A DNA stretch of 64,000 nucleotides from the NCBI GenBank assembly GCA_026224775.1, contig JAMFRP010000042.1, positions 43,144 through 107,143 on the forward strand, in the 5' to 3' direction. A model generated the notes under the pieces. It had not been told where the DNA came from, made no database searches, and saw only the letters and a program-made list of their open reading frames with translations. The translations under genes and the position numbers were made by a program. Positions 26,843 through 35,417 of the stretch are shown one piece after another (position 1 is the first letter of the stretch; the number at the start of each line of letters is the position of its first letter). This stretch comes from Bacteroidota bacterium. GTDB lineage: Bacteria; Bacteroidota; Bacteroidia; Sphingobacteriales; Sphingobacteriaceae.

Positions 26843-27742
26843 TTACGCGTTTTGGGTAATGTCTAAAAATAGTTTTTCCAGATCCTTGTGCTGCTTAATG
26901 ATGCTATATACGTTATAGCCCATATCATTAAGCAGCTTATTGATGTTGCCCATTTGTTGTTTGGTAGTGTAGGGTACAAATATGTGGGTGTCGGTAATTT
27001 CGGTAACGGTATAGTTATTACGGGTTAAATAATTTGCGGCATCAACAGTGTTATCGGTTTCGATCTGTACGGCAGGTTTGCTCATCGCTTCAAGGTCGTG
27101 TATACTACCCTGGAATAATAATTCGCCATGATTGATAATACCTACATGTGTAGCCATCCGCTCAATCTCGGCTAATAAATGGCTTGATATAAAAACTGTT
27201 TTTTTGTGCTCACTCACCAGTTTCATCAATAGCTCACGTACTTCAATAATCCCATTAGGGTCGAGCCCGTTAGTAGGTTCATCCAGTATCAGTAATTTAG
27301 GATCGGATAGTAAAGCCAATGCAATACCCAGGCGTTGTTTCATCCCTAAAGAATACTGCCCAGCTTTTTTATGGGCGGCATCGGTTAGGTGAACAATTTT
27401 TAAAACTTCATTAACCCTGGCTTCAGATATTTGCAGGAGTAAGGCGCGGTTGAGCAGATTTTCTTTTCCGCTTAGATGTAGATAGATGGCGGGTTGCTCA
27501 ATAAGTGAACCTATTTGTGCCAATATTTCCAACCGGTTACTTTTAAGCTCCTTGCCGAAAATTTGGATGCTGCCCTGCTGGGTTTGCAGTAAATTGAGTA
27601 GTAATTTTATGGTAGTGGTTTTACCGGCACCATTGGGGCCTAAAAAACCATAGATGCTTCCCTCAGGTACCTGGAGCGATAATGATTTAACAACGGTTTG
27701 GTTGCCAAAATCAAAGGTTAACCCATCGGTGCTTATTACCAC
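26843..27742 (-). CDS. ABC transporter ATP-binding protein
   Basis: A 299-residue nucleotide-binding subunit. Walker A is GPNGAGKT at residues 35-42, the signature helix is YSLGMKQRLGIAL, and Walker B is LLILDEPTNGLDP; the switch His is in FISSHLL. A C-terminal extension of about 80 residues follows, as in CcmA/NatA-like ATPases. It powers the permease encoded 4 bp downstream. Its start overlaps the stop of the small upstream gene by 7 bp, pointing to translational coupling. Confidence 0.93.
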   Translation of the reverse strand: MVISTDGLTFDFGNQTVVKSLSLQVPEGSIYGFLGPNGAGKTTTIKLLLNLLQTQQGSIQIFGKELKSNRLEILAQIGSLIEQPAIYLHLSGKENLLNRALLLQISEARVNEVLKIVHLTDAAHKKAGQYSLGMKQRLGIALALLSDPKLLILDEPTNGLDPNGIIEVRELLMKLVSEHKKTVFISSHLLAEIERMATHVGIINHGELLFQGSIHDLEAMSKPAVQIETDNTVDAANYLTRNNYTVTEITDTHIFVPYTTKQQMGNINKLLNDMGYNVYSIIKQHKDLEKLFLDITQNA

Positions 27743-27939
27743 ACGTTTTCTTTACTAACAGAACAAACCATTTTTACCAGGCTTACTCCTTTAAAAAAAA
27801 GTGACGTTGCATGTTTGGTGGTACCCGCTATTTCGCTCCTTTTTTGTTGGAACTGATAACTTACCCCCATAATGAGTGCAAATAGTACCGGCACCAGCAA
27901 TAAGATGAATGGGTTTGAATTGTTAATTAATTTTTTCAT
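27736..27939 (-). CDS. Small single-pass membrane protein at the head of the ABC operon
   Basis: A 67-residue protein from the ATG at 27939. It has a basic N-terminus (MKKLINNSN), one hydrophobic segment (about residues 10-27) and a polar tail with QFQQKRSEIAGTTKHA. Its stop overlaps the ATPase start by 7 bp. It is not a known family to me. The overlap and shared direction suggest a role with the exporter, such as an accessory subunit. It is read divergently from the LytS-like kinase. Confidence 0.55.
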   Translation of the reverse strand: MKKLINNSNPFILLLVPVLFALIMGVSYQFQQKRSEIAGTTKHATSLFFKGVSLVKMVCSVSKENVW

Positions 27940-28126
27940 TGTGAGTGATTTGTTAAACAAAGGTTTAATTTTTATTTTATCATATATAAAGATTTATACC
28001 AAGTACCCCTTATTATAGACGAACGCTCATTTACGCCTATAAACCCGTTGATAGGTTAAAAATGCCGGTTCATCGGTAAAAGGTATTTCTATATATAAAT
28101 TGTAGCTATAAACACGGCCAAAATAT

Positions 28127-28134
28127 TACATTTG
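28127..28134 (+). promoter_or_regulatory. Candidate -7 box directly before the LytS-like kinase gene
   Basis: TACATTTG is an exact TAnnTTTG match ending 3 nt before the ATG at 28138. If used, transcription would begin at or next to the start codon and give a leaderless mRNA. No clear -33 box at the ideal distance. Confidence 0.4.
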
Positions 28135-28137
28135 GTT

Positions 28138-29148
28138 ATGAAGAAAAGCTGGCAAATATTTTGGCATGTATTTTTTTGGCTAAGCATAATCTCAGTGTTT
28201 TTGCTGTTGGCACAAGGCGAGATGCGATTGGGGTCAGAGGGTATGTTTGTGGTGTTTTTTTTATACCCGGCTATTAACATTAGCCTGTTTTATCTCAATT
28301 ATTTAGTTTACATCCCTAAGTTTCTCGATAAAAAAAAATATGCCGCCTATGCTATCATAATAGTTATAACCCTTGTACTTTTTGGTTTAGGAAAATATGG
28401 CATTGGTTTATTTTTTAAGCCCTATGTGCTTGTAAGGATGCACGAAACCATTGGCTTTTGGCAATACTTTATCAGCACCATATTCGCCAGTCTGACATTC
28501 GTTTTTTTAAGTACCGTACTTAAGTTTACTACCGATTGGTTTTTGAATGAACGCATACAACGCGACCTGGAAAACCAACGCCTTAGCGCGGAGCTGTCCT
28601 TTTTAAAATCACAAATAAACCCGCACTTCTTATTCAACTCCCTAAATAGTATCTATTCGTTAGCTTACCAGCGATCGGAGACTACACCGGATGCCATTTT
28701 AAAGCTATCGGAAATTATGCGCTACATGCTTTATGAATGCAATGATAACGAGGTGTCGTTGGAGAAAGAGTTACAATATTTACAAAACTACATCGACCTG
28801 CAAAAAATACGTTTTGGTAAAAAGGCTTATATAGATTTCAAAATAAATGGAAAGGTAGACGGGCAGCAGATAGTGCCTTTACTGTTGATTGCTTTTATTG
28901 AAAACGCCTTTAAACATGGCGTGGCAAATGACCCGGGATCGGCCATCAGGTTATTGATAGAAGTTGATGAAAGCCACCTGTACTTTTTTATCCAAAACAG
29001 GAAACATAATAACAACAAAGATAATTTAGGTGGAATAGGCCTTATAAATGTTAAACGGCGGCTTGATTTATTATACCCCGGCAGATACAAGCTTGATATT
29101 ATTGATGGTAAAGAAACCTATACCTGCGAACTTACCCTTGATCTATAA
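28138..29148 (+). CDS. LytS/YehU-type sensor histidine kinase
   Basis: A 336-residue membrane kinase with four hydrophobic helices in residues 1-130, a short coiled linker (NERIQRDLENQRLSAEL), then the His_kinase domain with the phosphoacceptor in KSQINPHFLFNSLNS, and a HATPase with ENAFKHG and GGIGLINVKRRL. The ATG at 28138 is preferred over a TTG at 28132. These kinases normally sit beside a LytTR response regulator; none follows here. It faces an ABC exporter operon across a 198-bp gap, which may be its target. Confidence 0.9.
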   Translation: MKKSWQIFWHVFFWLSIISVFLLLAQGEMRLGSEGMFVVFFLYPAINISLFYLNYLVYIPKFLDKKKYAAYAIIIVITLVLFGLGKYGIGLFFKPYVLVRMHETIGFWQYFISTIFASLTFVFLSTVLKFTTDWFLNERIQRDLENQRLSAELSFLKSQINPHFLFNSLNSIYSLAYQRSETTPDAILKLSEIMRYMLYECNDNEVSLEKELQYLQNYIDLQKIRFGKKAYIDFKINGKVDGQQIVPLLLIAFIENAFKHGVANDPGSAIRLLIEVDESHLYFFIQNRKHNNNKDNLGGIGLINVKRRLDLLYPGRYKLDIIDGKETYTCELTLDL

Positions 29149-29203
29149 ATATTTCCGATAGTCGCAGTTAAAGTTTTCATTAAACGAAACTTTGGTTTAT
29201 CGA

Positions 29204-29233
29204 TTTTAATCGAAACATATAAATCGATTAAAA
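29204..29233. promoter_or_regulatory. Inverted repeat upstream of the sugar cluster, possible operator
   Basis: TTTTAATCGA and TCGATTAAAA (29204-29213 and 29224-29233) form a perfect 10-bp inverted repeat with a 10-bp spacer. It lies 78 bp before the first gene of the four-gene sugar cluster, a position that suits a dimeric regulator. Confidence 0.35.
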
Positions 29234-29311
29234 AATCCCATTAAATATTTTAATTGCCCTTATATTGGATTATATTAGTGAACCATAAAATCTTAAATAC
29301 TACTCATCATA

Positions 29312-30181
29312 ATGCGTTTTGCTTGTTTAATTGTTACTTATACTTCGGCAAAACAAACGCTAAGGCTAATACAAAAGCTTAATAATGGCGATTTTGACTT
29401 TTATATCCATCTGGATAAAAAGGTAGATATAGAAACCCACCATGAGCTGTTTGATATACCTAATGTGTTTTTTATAAAAGACCGTATCAACATTAAATGG
29501 GCAGGTTTTACCGTTGTTGAAGCCAGCTTTAACGGGCTAAAGGAGATAAGGGCATCGGGCAAAGAATATGCTTTTATTAACTTGTTAAGCGGGCAGGATT
29601 ATCCGCTAAAATCAGCAGATTATATCAGTGATTTTTTGAAGTCGCAAGTAGGCAACCAATTAATAAAGCACTGGGATTTTGAAACAGAATGGGATGAGGC
29701 CTTTGCGCGCATATACAAATATCATTTTACCGACCGGGTGTTTAAAGGCCGGTATTTGGTACAACGGTTAATTAACGCGATAGTTAGGCAAAGAAAAGTG
29801 CCTACCACCATGCACTTTCATGGTACCAGCTCAACGTTTTGGACATTGAGCCCCGATTGTGCCTATTACGTAATGGATAGGATTGAGAACGATCATAAAT
29901 TAGTTCGTTTTTTGAGGTACACATGGGGGAGTGATGAATTTGTATTTCAAACTGTTATCATGAATTCGCACTATAAAGACAGTGTATTGAATAATAATTT
30001 CAGGTATATTGATTGGAGCGCAGGCGGCAGCCACCCCAAATTGCTACTTACCGAAGATTATGAAAAGATAATAGCGACTGATAATATAATTGGCCGGAAA
30101 TTCAATATGGATGTTGACGGAAACATATTGGATCTACTTGATAAACACAACAGCGTAGTGACTGATGGCATACTTTATTGA
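29312..30181 (+). CDS. GT14 glycosyltransferase (core-2/I-branching type)
   Basis: A 289-residue cytoplasmic or membrane-associated glycosyltransferase of the core-2/I-branching beta-1,6-N-acetylglucosaminyltransferase family (GT14). Typical parts are the opening ACLIVTYTSAKQTLRLIQKL, FYIHLDKKVDIET, INLLSGQDYPLKS, and TWGSDEFVFQTVIMNS with the catalytic acid region. It opens a four-gene cluster; the next gene begins 17 bp before its stop. It probably adds a sugar during surface glycan synthesis. The acceptor is unknown and the beta-1,6 linkage is only a family inference. Confidence 0.88.
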   Translation: MRFACLIVTYTSAKQTLRLIQKLNNGDFDFYIHLDKKVDIETHHELFDIPNVFFIKDRINIKWAGFTVVEASFNGLKEIRASGKEYAFINLLSGQDYPLKSADYISDFLKSQVGNQLIKHWDFETEWDEAFARIYKYHFTDRVFKGRYLVQRLINAIVRQRKVPTTMHFHGTSSTFWTLSPDCAYYVMDRIENDHKLVRFLRYTWGSDEFVFQTVIMNSHYKDSVLNNNFRYIDWSAGGSHPKLLLTEDYEKIIATDNIIGRKFNMDVDGNILDLLDKHNSVVTDGILY

Positions 30182-30539
30182 ATTAAAAACTTATACTGAT
30201 GAACGTGGCTCTTTAAATTCTATTGACCGCGCCCTTCCTTTTGACATCAAAAGGATCTATTACATATATAACGTCAACGAATCACTTAACCGGGGTGGGC
30301 ATCGCCATTTTGAAACCGTTGAAGGCTTAATTTGTATGAACGGCACTTTTACTGTTTTGATTGATAATGGCAGGGACAAGAAAGAGTATTATTTATCCGA
30401 TCCATCAAAAATCCTGATAATGGAAATTGGCGACTGGCATGTGATGTATGATCTTAGTCCGGATGCGGTATTAATGGGTATTGCATCAACCAATTACGAC
30501 CCTAGTGATTACGCTTACGAACCTTTAAGTATTAGCTAA
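30165..30539 (+). CDS. FdtA-like dTDP-4-keto-6-deoxyglucose 3,4-ketoisomerase (cupin)
   Basis: A 124-residue single-domain cupin of the WxcM/FdtA family. The start FIELKTYTDERGSLNSID, the IYYIYNVNES strand and the catalytic His pair in RGGHRHFETVEG (about residues 46 and 48) match FdtA and QdtA. These move the keto group of dTDP-4-keto-6-deoxyglucose from C4 to C3 so that an aminotransferase can act. The FdtB-like aminotransferase follows 1 bp after its stop. It overlaps the glycosyltransferase gene by 17 bp. WxcM-like sugar enzymes with other substrates remain possible. Confidence 0.85.
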   Translation: MAYFIELKTYTDERGSLNSIDRALPFDIKRIYYIYNVNESLNRGGHRHFETVEGLICMNGTFTVLIDNGRDKKEYYLSDPSKILIMEIGDWHVMYDLSPDAVLMGIASTNYDPSDYAYEPLSIS

Positions 30540-30540
30540 A

Positions 30541-31632
30541 ATGATCCCTTACGAAAATCTGAAACGGCTAAATACCCCTTTCGAAGATAAATTCAGGGAA
30601 AAGTTTAATTCAGTAATTAACAATGGGCATTATATTTTAGGCCCTGAGCTGGAGGTATTTGAAAAGGCTTATGCTAAATGGCACAATGTAAATTACTGCA
30701 TCGGCGTATCTAACGGGCTGGATGCTTTAATACTTTCATTAAAAGCCTGTAATTTCTCCGAAGGGAGCGAGGTTATTGTACCCTCCAATACTTATATAGC
30801 CAGCATTTTAGCCATATTGGCCTGCCAACTAATACCCGTTTTGGTTGAGCCCGATATTGCTACCTACAACATCGACCCAAACAAAATAGAGGATGCGATA
30901 ACGCCAAAAACTAAAGCTATAATGGTAGTGCATTTATATGGAAAATGCTGCCAGATGGATAAAATAATGGCTATTAAAGCCAGGCATAATCTTGTTTTGG
31001 TTGAGGATTGCGCGCAGGCACATGGCGCAACTTTTAAGGGGCAGCTTTCGGGCACTTTTGGCGAGTTTGGCGCTTTTAGCTTTTATCCCACAAAAAATTT
31101 AGGTGCTTTGGGTGATGCAGGAGCTATTATTTGTAATGATGAATCGCATAAAAAAACGCTGACCCAACTGCGTAATTATGGGTCGGAACGTAAATATTAT
31201 AATGATATAATTGGCTACAATAATCGTCTTGATGAAATGCAGGCTGCTTTTTTGAGCATTAAATTGAAGTACTTAAAAGAGATGAACTCGCATCGTAATG
31301 AGCTGGCGCAATTGTATTTTGACAATTTAAAAGCTGATTTTATTTTACCTGTACGGGATGTTGACTTTTACGATGTGTTCCACATTTTTAGCATCAGGCA
31401 CAAAAAGCGCGATGAGTTGCAGCAATATCTTACCAATAACGGTATTGGCACGGTAATACATTACCCGGTGCCGCCGCATAAGCAAAAAGCGTTAGATGGC
31501 GTTAAAGGAATAAAAAACGCCTACCCTATTGCCGATGAAATACATGATACCACGCTAAGTATCCCGTGCTCCTTTTCCCATACCGAAGATGAGATTATGC
31601 AGGTAATTGAGGCCTTAAATAAATTTAATTAA
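30541..31632 (+). CDS. DegT/DnrJ/EryC1 aminotransferase, FdtB-like
   Basis: A 363-residue PLP enzyme that should transaminate a 3-keto-6-deoxy sugar nucleotide to the 3-amino sugar. The PLP lysine is Lys185 in YPTKNLGALGD; Asp156 in VEDCAQAHG holds the pyridine nitrogen; SNGLDALILSL and PSNTYIAS are standard. It directly follows the FdtA-like gene, and the pair is the usual order for dTDP-3-amino-3,6-dideoxyhexose synthesis. No N-acyltransferase is in the cluster. Its stop overlaps the next start (TAATG). Confidence 0.92.
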   Translation: MIPYENLKRLNTPFEDKFREKFNSVINNGHYILGPELEVFEKAYAKWHNVNYCIGVSNGLDALILSLKACNFSEGSEVIVPSNTYIASILAILACQLIPVLVEPDIATYNIDPNKIEDAITPKTKAIMVVHLYGKCCQMDKIMAIKARHNLVLVEDCAQAHGATFKGQLSGTFGEFGAFSFYPTKNLGALGDAGAIICNDESHKKTLTQLRNYGSERKYYNDIIGYNNRLDEMQAAFLSIKLKYLKEMNSHRNELAQLYFDNLKADFILPVRDVDFYDVFHIFSIRHKKRDELQQYLTNNGIGTVIHYPVPPHKQKALDGVKGIKNAYPIADEIHDTTLSIPCSFSHTEDEIMQVIEALNKFN

Positions 31633-33161
31633 TGGAGCCTGCTGATCTGGTTATTATTGGCAGCGGTATAGCATGCACATCAACGCTAATTGAGGTTTTT
31701 AACCGATTGATAGAAAGACCCGCCGACCATAAATTTTCCATCACTGTTATTGAAAAGAACCGGGAGTTTTGGTTGGGAGTACCTTATGGCTCACGGTCTT
31801 CGATAAACGCGCTTACCATTACCTCCATCTACGATTTTTTTACCAGCAAGCATGAGCGAACCCTCTTTTTAGACTGGTTCAACCAAAATAAAATTGAACT
31901 ACTAGACTGGTACCAGCAAAACGGCGGCACAACTGCGGAACAATGGTTGCAAAGGAACACCGAAGCTATTGAAGCAGAGGATTGGAAAAACGTTTATCTG
32001 CCGCGATACATTTGCGGCAAATACCAGCAACAGAAGTTAAATACATTGCTGCGGATTGTTGAAGAAAAAGGACTTGCTGAGCTTACATTAATTAATGCCG
32101 AGGTTACCGATATTCATCCTAAAGAGAATGACTACGCGGTTAGCTATGAATTGACTGATAAAACCAATCTTTCATTATCGGCAGCCAAGGTTGTAATAGC
32201 AACAGGGTCGGCACCGGTAAGGAATATTGATTTGCCAGCAGATAACAACACCGTTGTAATTAATAATCTTTATGATCCCGCTACTGAGGAAAATATACAA
32301 AAATTGACAACCGCGCTTTCATTTACAAAAAATCATGATGAAAGAAATGTGCTTGTCATTGGATCAAATGCAAGTAGTATTGAATTTTTGTATTTGCTTG
32401 CAGGCCTGCCACAAGTAACCGAACTAATAAATAAATTGGTGGTAATATCAAAAAGTGGATTGCTGCCTTACCATATTATTAATGAATCAACAAGCGAGCA
32501 TTTGACCGACAATTTAGATGAGCTTAAAAAAGAGGGTAATTATACCATTGAAACTTTGGTTGATGCCGCAAAAAAAGATATTAGCATCGCGGTAAAGGAT
32601 GGTGTTATTGTACCTCACATTGATAAAATAATAGGTTTTACTTTCGAGTTATTACAGCCATTGGATGAAGATGCTAAGAAAGCCTTTATTGGCATTTATG
32701 GTATGCAGCTAAGCAATCTTTTCCGCAGATCGGGTACTGATTACAAAACAGGCAGCGGCTTGCTGCATGAACTGGAAAAGCTGGTTTTACTGAAAGGTTC
32801 GTTTGATAAAATTGAGTGTACTGATAATGGCGGCGAATTACATTATACTACTACTGATTCCCAGCAAAAGCTGACTTATCCCGAAAAATTTAAAATGGTT
32901 GTTAACTGCACCGGATCTGAGGACTTGAGCCAATCATCAAGCAAACTAATTTACAATTTGGTGCATAATGGTATCGCTGCTGTAAACCTATCAGGCAAAG
33001 GTTTTTGGGTGAACGAGTATTTTGAGGCTGCGCCGAATTTATATGTGATTGGCCCACTGCTTGGCGGTAATAAAAATGAGCGTATACACTTTTGGCACCT
33101 GGAAAACGCATCCAGAATTATGTACCTGGCGCCTTATTTGGCGGAGTGTTTGGTGCCTTAG
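31632..33161 (+). CDS. FAD/NAD(P)-binding oxidoreductase of the PF13454 type
   Basis: A 509-residue protein with an N-terminal FAD-binding Rossmann motif (VIIGSGIACTSTLIEV), a second dinucleotide site (VLVIGSNASSIEFLYLL) and a late VVNCTGSEDL turn. The layout resembles YdhS-like and other FAD/NAD(P)-binding proteins of PF13454, a group with few characterised members. Its start overlaps the aminotransferase stop by 1 bp, so it is translationally coupled to the sugar genes. Its role may be oxidation or reduction of the glycan or sugar, but that is only inferred from context. Confidence 0.8.
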   Translation: MEPADLVIIGSGIACTSTLIEVFNRLIERPADHKFSITVIEKNREFWLGVPYGSRSSINALTITSIYDFFTSKHERTLFLDWFNQNKIELLDWYQQNGGTTAEQWLQRNTEAIEAEDWKNVYLPRYICGKYQQQKLNTLLRIVEEKGLAELTLINAEVTDIHPKENDYAVSYELTDKTNLSLSAAKVVIATGSAPVRNIDLPADNNTVVINNLYDPATEENIQKLTTALSFTKNHDERNVLVIGSNASSIEFLYLLAGLPQVTELINKLVVISKSGLLPYHIINESTSEHLTDNLDELKKEGNYTIETLVDAAKKDISIAVKDGVIVPHIDKIIGFTFELLQPLDEDAKKAFIGIYGMQLSNLFRRSGTDYKTGSGLLHELEKLVLLKGSFDKIECTDNGGELHYTTTDSQQKLTYPEKFKMVVNCTGSEDLSQSSSKLIYNLVHNGIAAVNLSGKGFWVNEYFEAAPNLYVIGPLLGGNKNERIHFWHLENASRIMYLAPYLAECLVP

Positions 33162-33240
33162 CCCCACCCAACCCTCCCCGGAAGGGAGGACTTAAAAAAA
33201 CGAAGTAAAGTCTCCCCTACCGGGGGAGATTTAGAGGGGC
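33161..33240. repeat. CTCCCC/GGGGAG palindromic repeat, copy 1
   Basis: Starts GCCCCACCCAACCCTCCCCGG and ends ACCGGGGGAGATTTAGAGGGGC. The outer and inner arms pair with each other and the centre is A-rich. It is nearly the same as 45073-45160, and it begins on the last base of the oxidoreductase stop. Confidence 0.7.
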
Positions 33241-33245
33241 TAAAA

Positions 33246-34586
33246 TTACTCTAGCCCGTACTCCTTTAATTTTCTATATAAAGTAGCAATCCCGATATTT
33301 AGTAAACGGGCCGTTTCGGCACGGTTGCCCTGAGTATGTTTTAGTACACGCTGGATATGTTGCTGCTCTATAGCTGCCAGATCGAAGGTGGAGGTGTTTG
33401 ATGCGATGGGTGAAGAATCAAATTCATAAGGCAATACTGAAGTATCCAACTCTGTTCCGTCACACATAATAACAGCCCGCTCGATGATATTTTTCAGTTC
33501 ACGCACATTGCCGGGCCAGTTGTAGGCTTCGAGTTTGTTGTAGAAGTCTGTCGTAGCCCCTGTTATCTGGGTATTTACTTTTGAGGCGTATTGATGAATA
33601 AACATTTTGGCCAGTACGGGTATATCTTTCCTTCGATCCCGCAAGGATGGCAGAGTGATCTGGAATACCGATAAACGATAAAAAAGATCGGAGCGAAACT
33701 GATCTTTTGCCACTTCGTCCTGCAGGTTACGGTTGGTAGCCGCCAATATGCGTACACTTACTTTGGTAACTTTGGTATCGCCAATTTTGATAAACTGTTG
33801 AGATTCCAATACGCGTAATAACTTGGCTTGCAATTCATGATCCATTTCACCGATCTCATCCAGGAAAATAGTACCGCCGTTTGCTTCTTCAAACAAACCC
33901 TTTTTATCTTTAATCGCTCCGGTAAATGAACCGGCTTTGTGTCCAAATAATTCGCTTTCCAATAATTCTTTACCAAAAGCACTGCAATTAATAGCCACAA
34001 AAGGTTTGGCACTGCGCGGACTAGCCTGGTGAATAGCTTCAGCAAAAACTTCCTTGCCGGTACCGGTTTCGCCTAAGATAAGTACGGTGGTATCAGTCCC
34101 CGCGACACGGCGGGCAAGATTTATGGCTGTCGTGATGGCTGGCGAAGTGCCTACAATACGGTCAAACCCAAAGCGTGAACTTAACTTGGTTTCCAACTCA
34201 GATACGCGGCGTTGCAAAACGGCCTTATCCATTGCCTTATTGACCAGCGGGATTATTTTTTCGTTATCATCGCCTTTGGTAATATAGTCGAACGCGCCGT
34301 TTTTGATGGCGGTTACACCATCGCCTATGGTGCCGTAAGCGGTAAGTACAATAATTTCGATAGCAGGATAAGCAGCTTTGATAGTTTTGGTAAGTTCGAT
34401 GCCATTAATATCCGGCAGTTTTACATCGCTGATGATCACATCAACTACCTCATGTTCTAGTTTACGCAGGCCATCTTTGGCAGTGGCAGCCTCAATCACG
34501 TCAAAACCTTCTAACTGTAAAATACGGGTGAGCAGTTTGCGCAAACGCTCCTCATCATCAATAACCAGTAGTTTACCTTTCGACAT
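33246..34586 (-). CDS. NtrC-family sigma-54-dependent response regulator
   Basis: A 446-residue regulator. The receiver domain (residues 1-120) has Asp54 in ISDVKLPD and Lys104. The AAA+ domain has Walker A GETGTGKE, the sigma-54 contact loop GSFTGA (usually GAFTGA), Walker B region GTIFLDEIGEMD and RDRRKDIPVL. The Fis-type HTH is at the C-terminus (RAETARLLNIGIATLYRKL). It would activate sigma-54 promoters after phosphorylation. No kinase gene is adjacent. Gene and domains are certain; targets are unknown. Confidence 0.95.
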   Translation of the reverse strand: MSKGKLLVIDDEERLRKLLTRILQLEGFDVIEAATAKDGLRKLEHEVVDVIISDVKLPDINGIELTKTIKAAYPAIEIIVLTAYGTIGDGVTAIKNGAFDYITKGDDNEKIIPLVNKAMDKAVLQRRVSELETKLSSRFGFDRIVGTSPAITTAINLARRVAGTDTTVLILGETGTGKEVFAEAIHQASPRSAKPFVAINCSAFGKELLESELFGHKAGSFTGAIKDKKGLFEEANGGTIFLDEIGEMDHELQAKLLRVLESQQFIKIGDTKVTKVSVRILAATNRNLQDEVAKDQFRSDLFYRLSVFQITLPSLRDRRKDIPVLAKMFIHQYASKVNTQITGATTDFYNKLEAYNWPGNVRELKNIIERAVIMCDGTELDTSVLPYEFDSSPIASNTSTFDLAAIEQQHIQRVLKHTQGNRAETARLLNIGIATLYRKLKEYGLE

Positions 34587-34651
34587 GCGGATACAAAGGT
34601 GGGGATTTTATGGGAGATTTTGATGGGTGGACTACTATCAGACTTATATCA

Positions 34652-34732
34652 TGTCATTGCGAGGTACGAAGCAATCGCAAACTTTGCAAGATAGCTTTTC
34701 TACGTGCGATTGCTTCGTACCTCGCAATGACA
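34652..34732. repeat. TGTCAT/ATGACA palindromic repeat, copy 5
   Basis: Left arm TGTCATTGCGAGGTACGAAG and matching right arm CTTCGTACCTCGCAATGACA. The arms share one compensating change relative to the 25945-26027 copy: GGAACG/CGTTCC there, GGTACG/CGTACC here. Confidence 0.75.
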
Positions 34733-34759
34733 ATTAGAGTTGTACATATATCATCCGTA

Positions 34760-35398
34760 CTATCCCCAAACCGTATCAAAACCATGAGACTTTAAAACAT
34801 CAGCAGGCACGCCTGTCCAGATGGTAGGTGAGTTACCCACGTAGCCTATGTCTTTCACACCCATTTCGGAGGTAAAGAAACCCGTTGCGGTTAAGTCCCT
34901 CATTCGGCTGAAGAAGGCTACACCCTGGGCCATTTCGGGTTTGGCTTTTTTGGGGTAGGCTATCATTTTCACCATATCAATTTGCTGTTGAGTGCTTGCT
35001 TCCCTAAAAGTGGTATTGTAGCGGTTAAGGCATTGTACATCAAGCCAGCGTAGGCCGCCCCGCAAAGGGGTTTGGTGCTCGGGCATATCGTTTACAATAA
35101 ACGCTATAAACTCGGGTACTTTTGCATCTGATGCACTGCCTGATTTTTCATCCTTAGGGATAATAATATCAACCAAAACAGTAATGGTGGCCATTTCGTG
35201 CTCGGTGAAAAACTTTTCTTCGCTTAGTTTTTTATCACGGGCAATCTCATTCGGCAGGCGACTGGGATCTGGAACACCTTCTTTTGGTGGAGTTACTTCG
35301 GCTACTTTTTGGGTGCCTGGTTTGCAGGAGGCATCAAGCAATAGGCTGGTTGCTGCCGCGCCTATGGCTAGTGTTCTGAGGGATTCACGTCTGTTCAT
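34760..35398 (-). CDS. Gluconate 2-dehydrogenase subunit 3-like protein (LacC-type)
   Basis: A 212-residue protein with an N-terminal RRESLRTLAIG and a hydrophobic stretch ending in DASC, so a Tat-type or lipoprotein-like signal. The mature part, from about residue 60, has FTEHEMATITVLVDIIIPKDEKSGSA, the hallmark of the gluconate_2-dh3 family. The family helps a GMC catalytic subunit to fold, cross the membrane or pass electrons. The GMC gene lies 19 bp upstream. This pairing is like LacC with LacA in glucoside 3-dehydrogenase, so it is probably the small subunit. Confidence 0.85.
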   Translation of the reverse strand: MNRRESLRTLAIGAAATSLLLDASCKPGTQKVAEVTPPKEGVPDPSRLPNEIARDKKLSEEKFFTEHEMATITVLVDIIIPKDEKSGSASDAKVPEFIAFIVNDMPEHQTPLRGGLRWLDVQCLNRYNTTFREASTQQQIDMVKMIAYPKKAKPEMAQGVAFFSRMRDLTATGFFTSEMGVKDIGYVGNSPTIWTGVPADVLKSHGFDTVWG

Positions 35399-35417
35399 AA
35401 TTTTAATATATGAGTTA

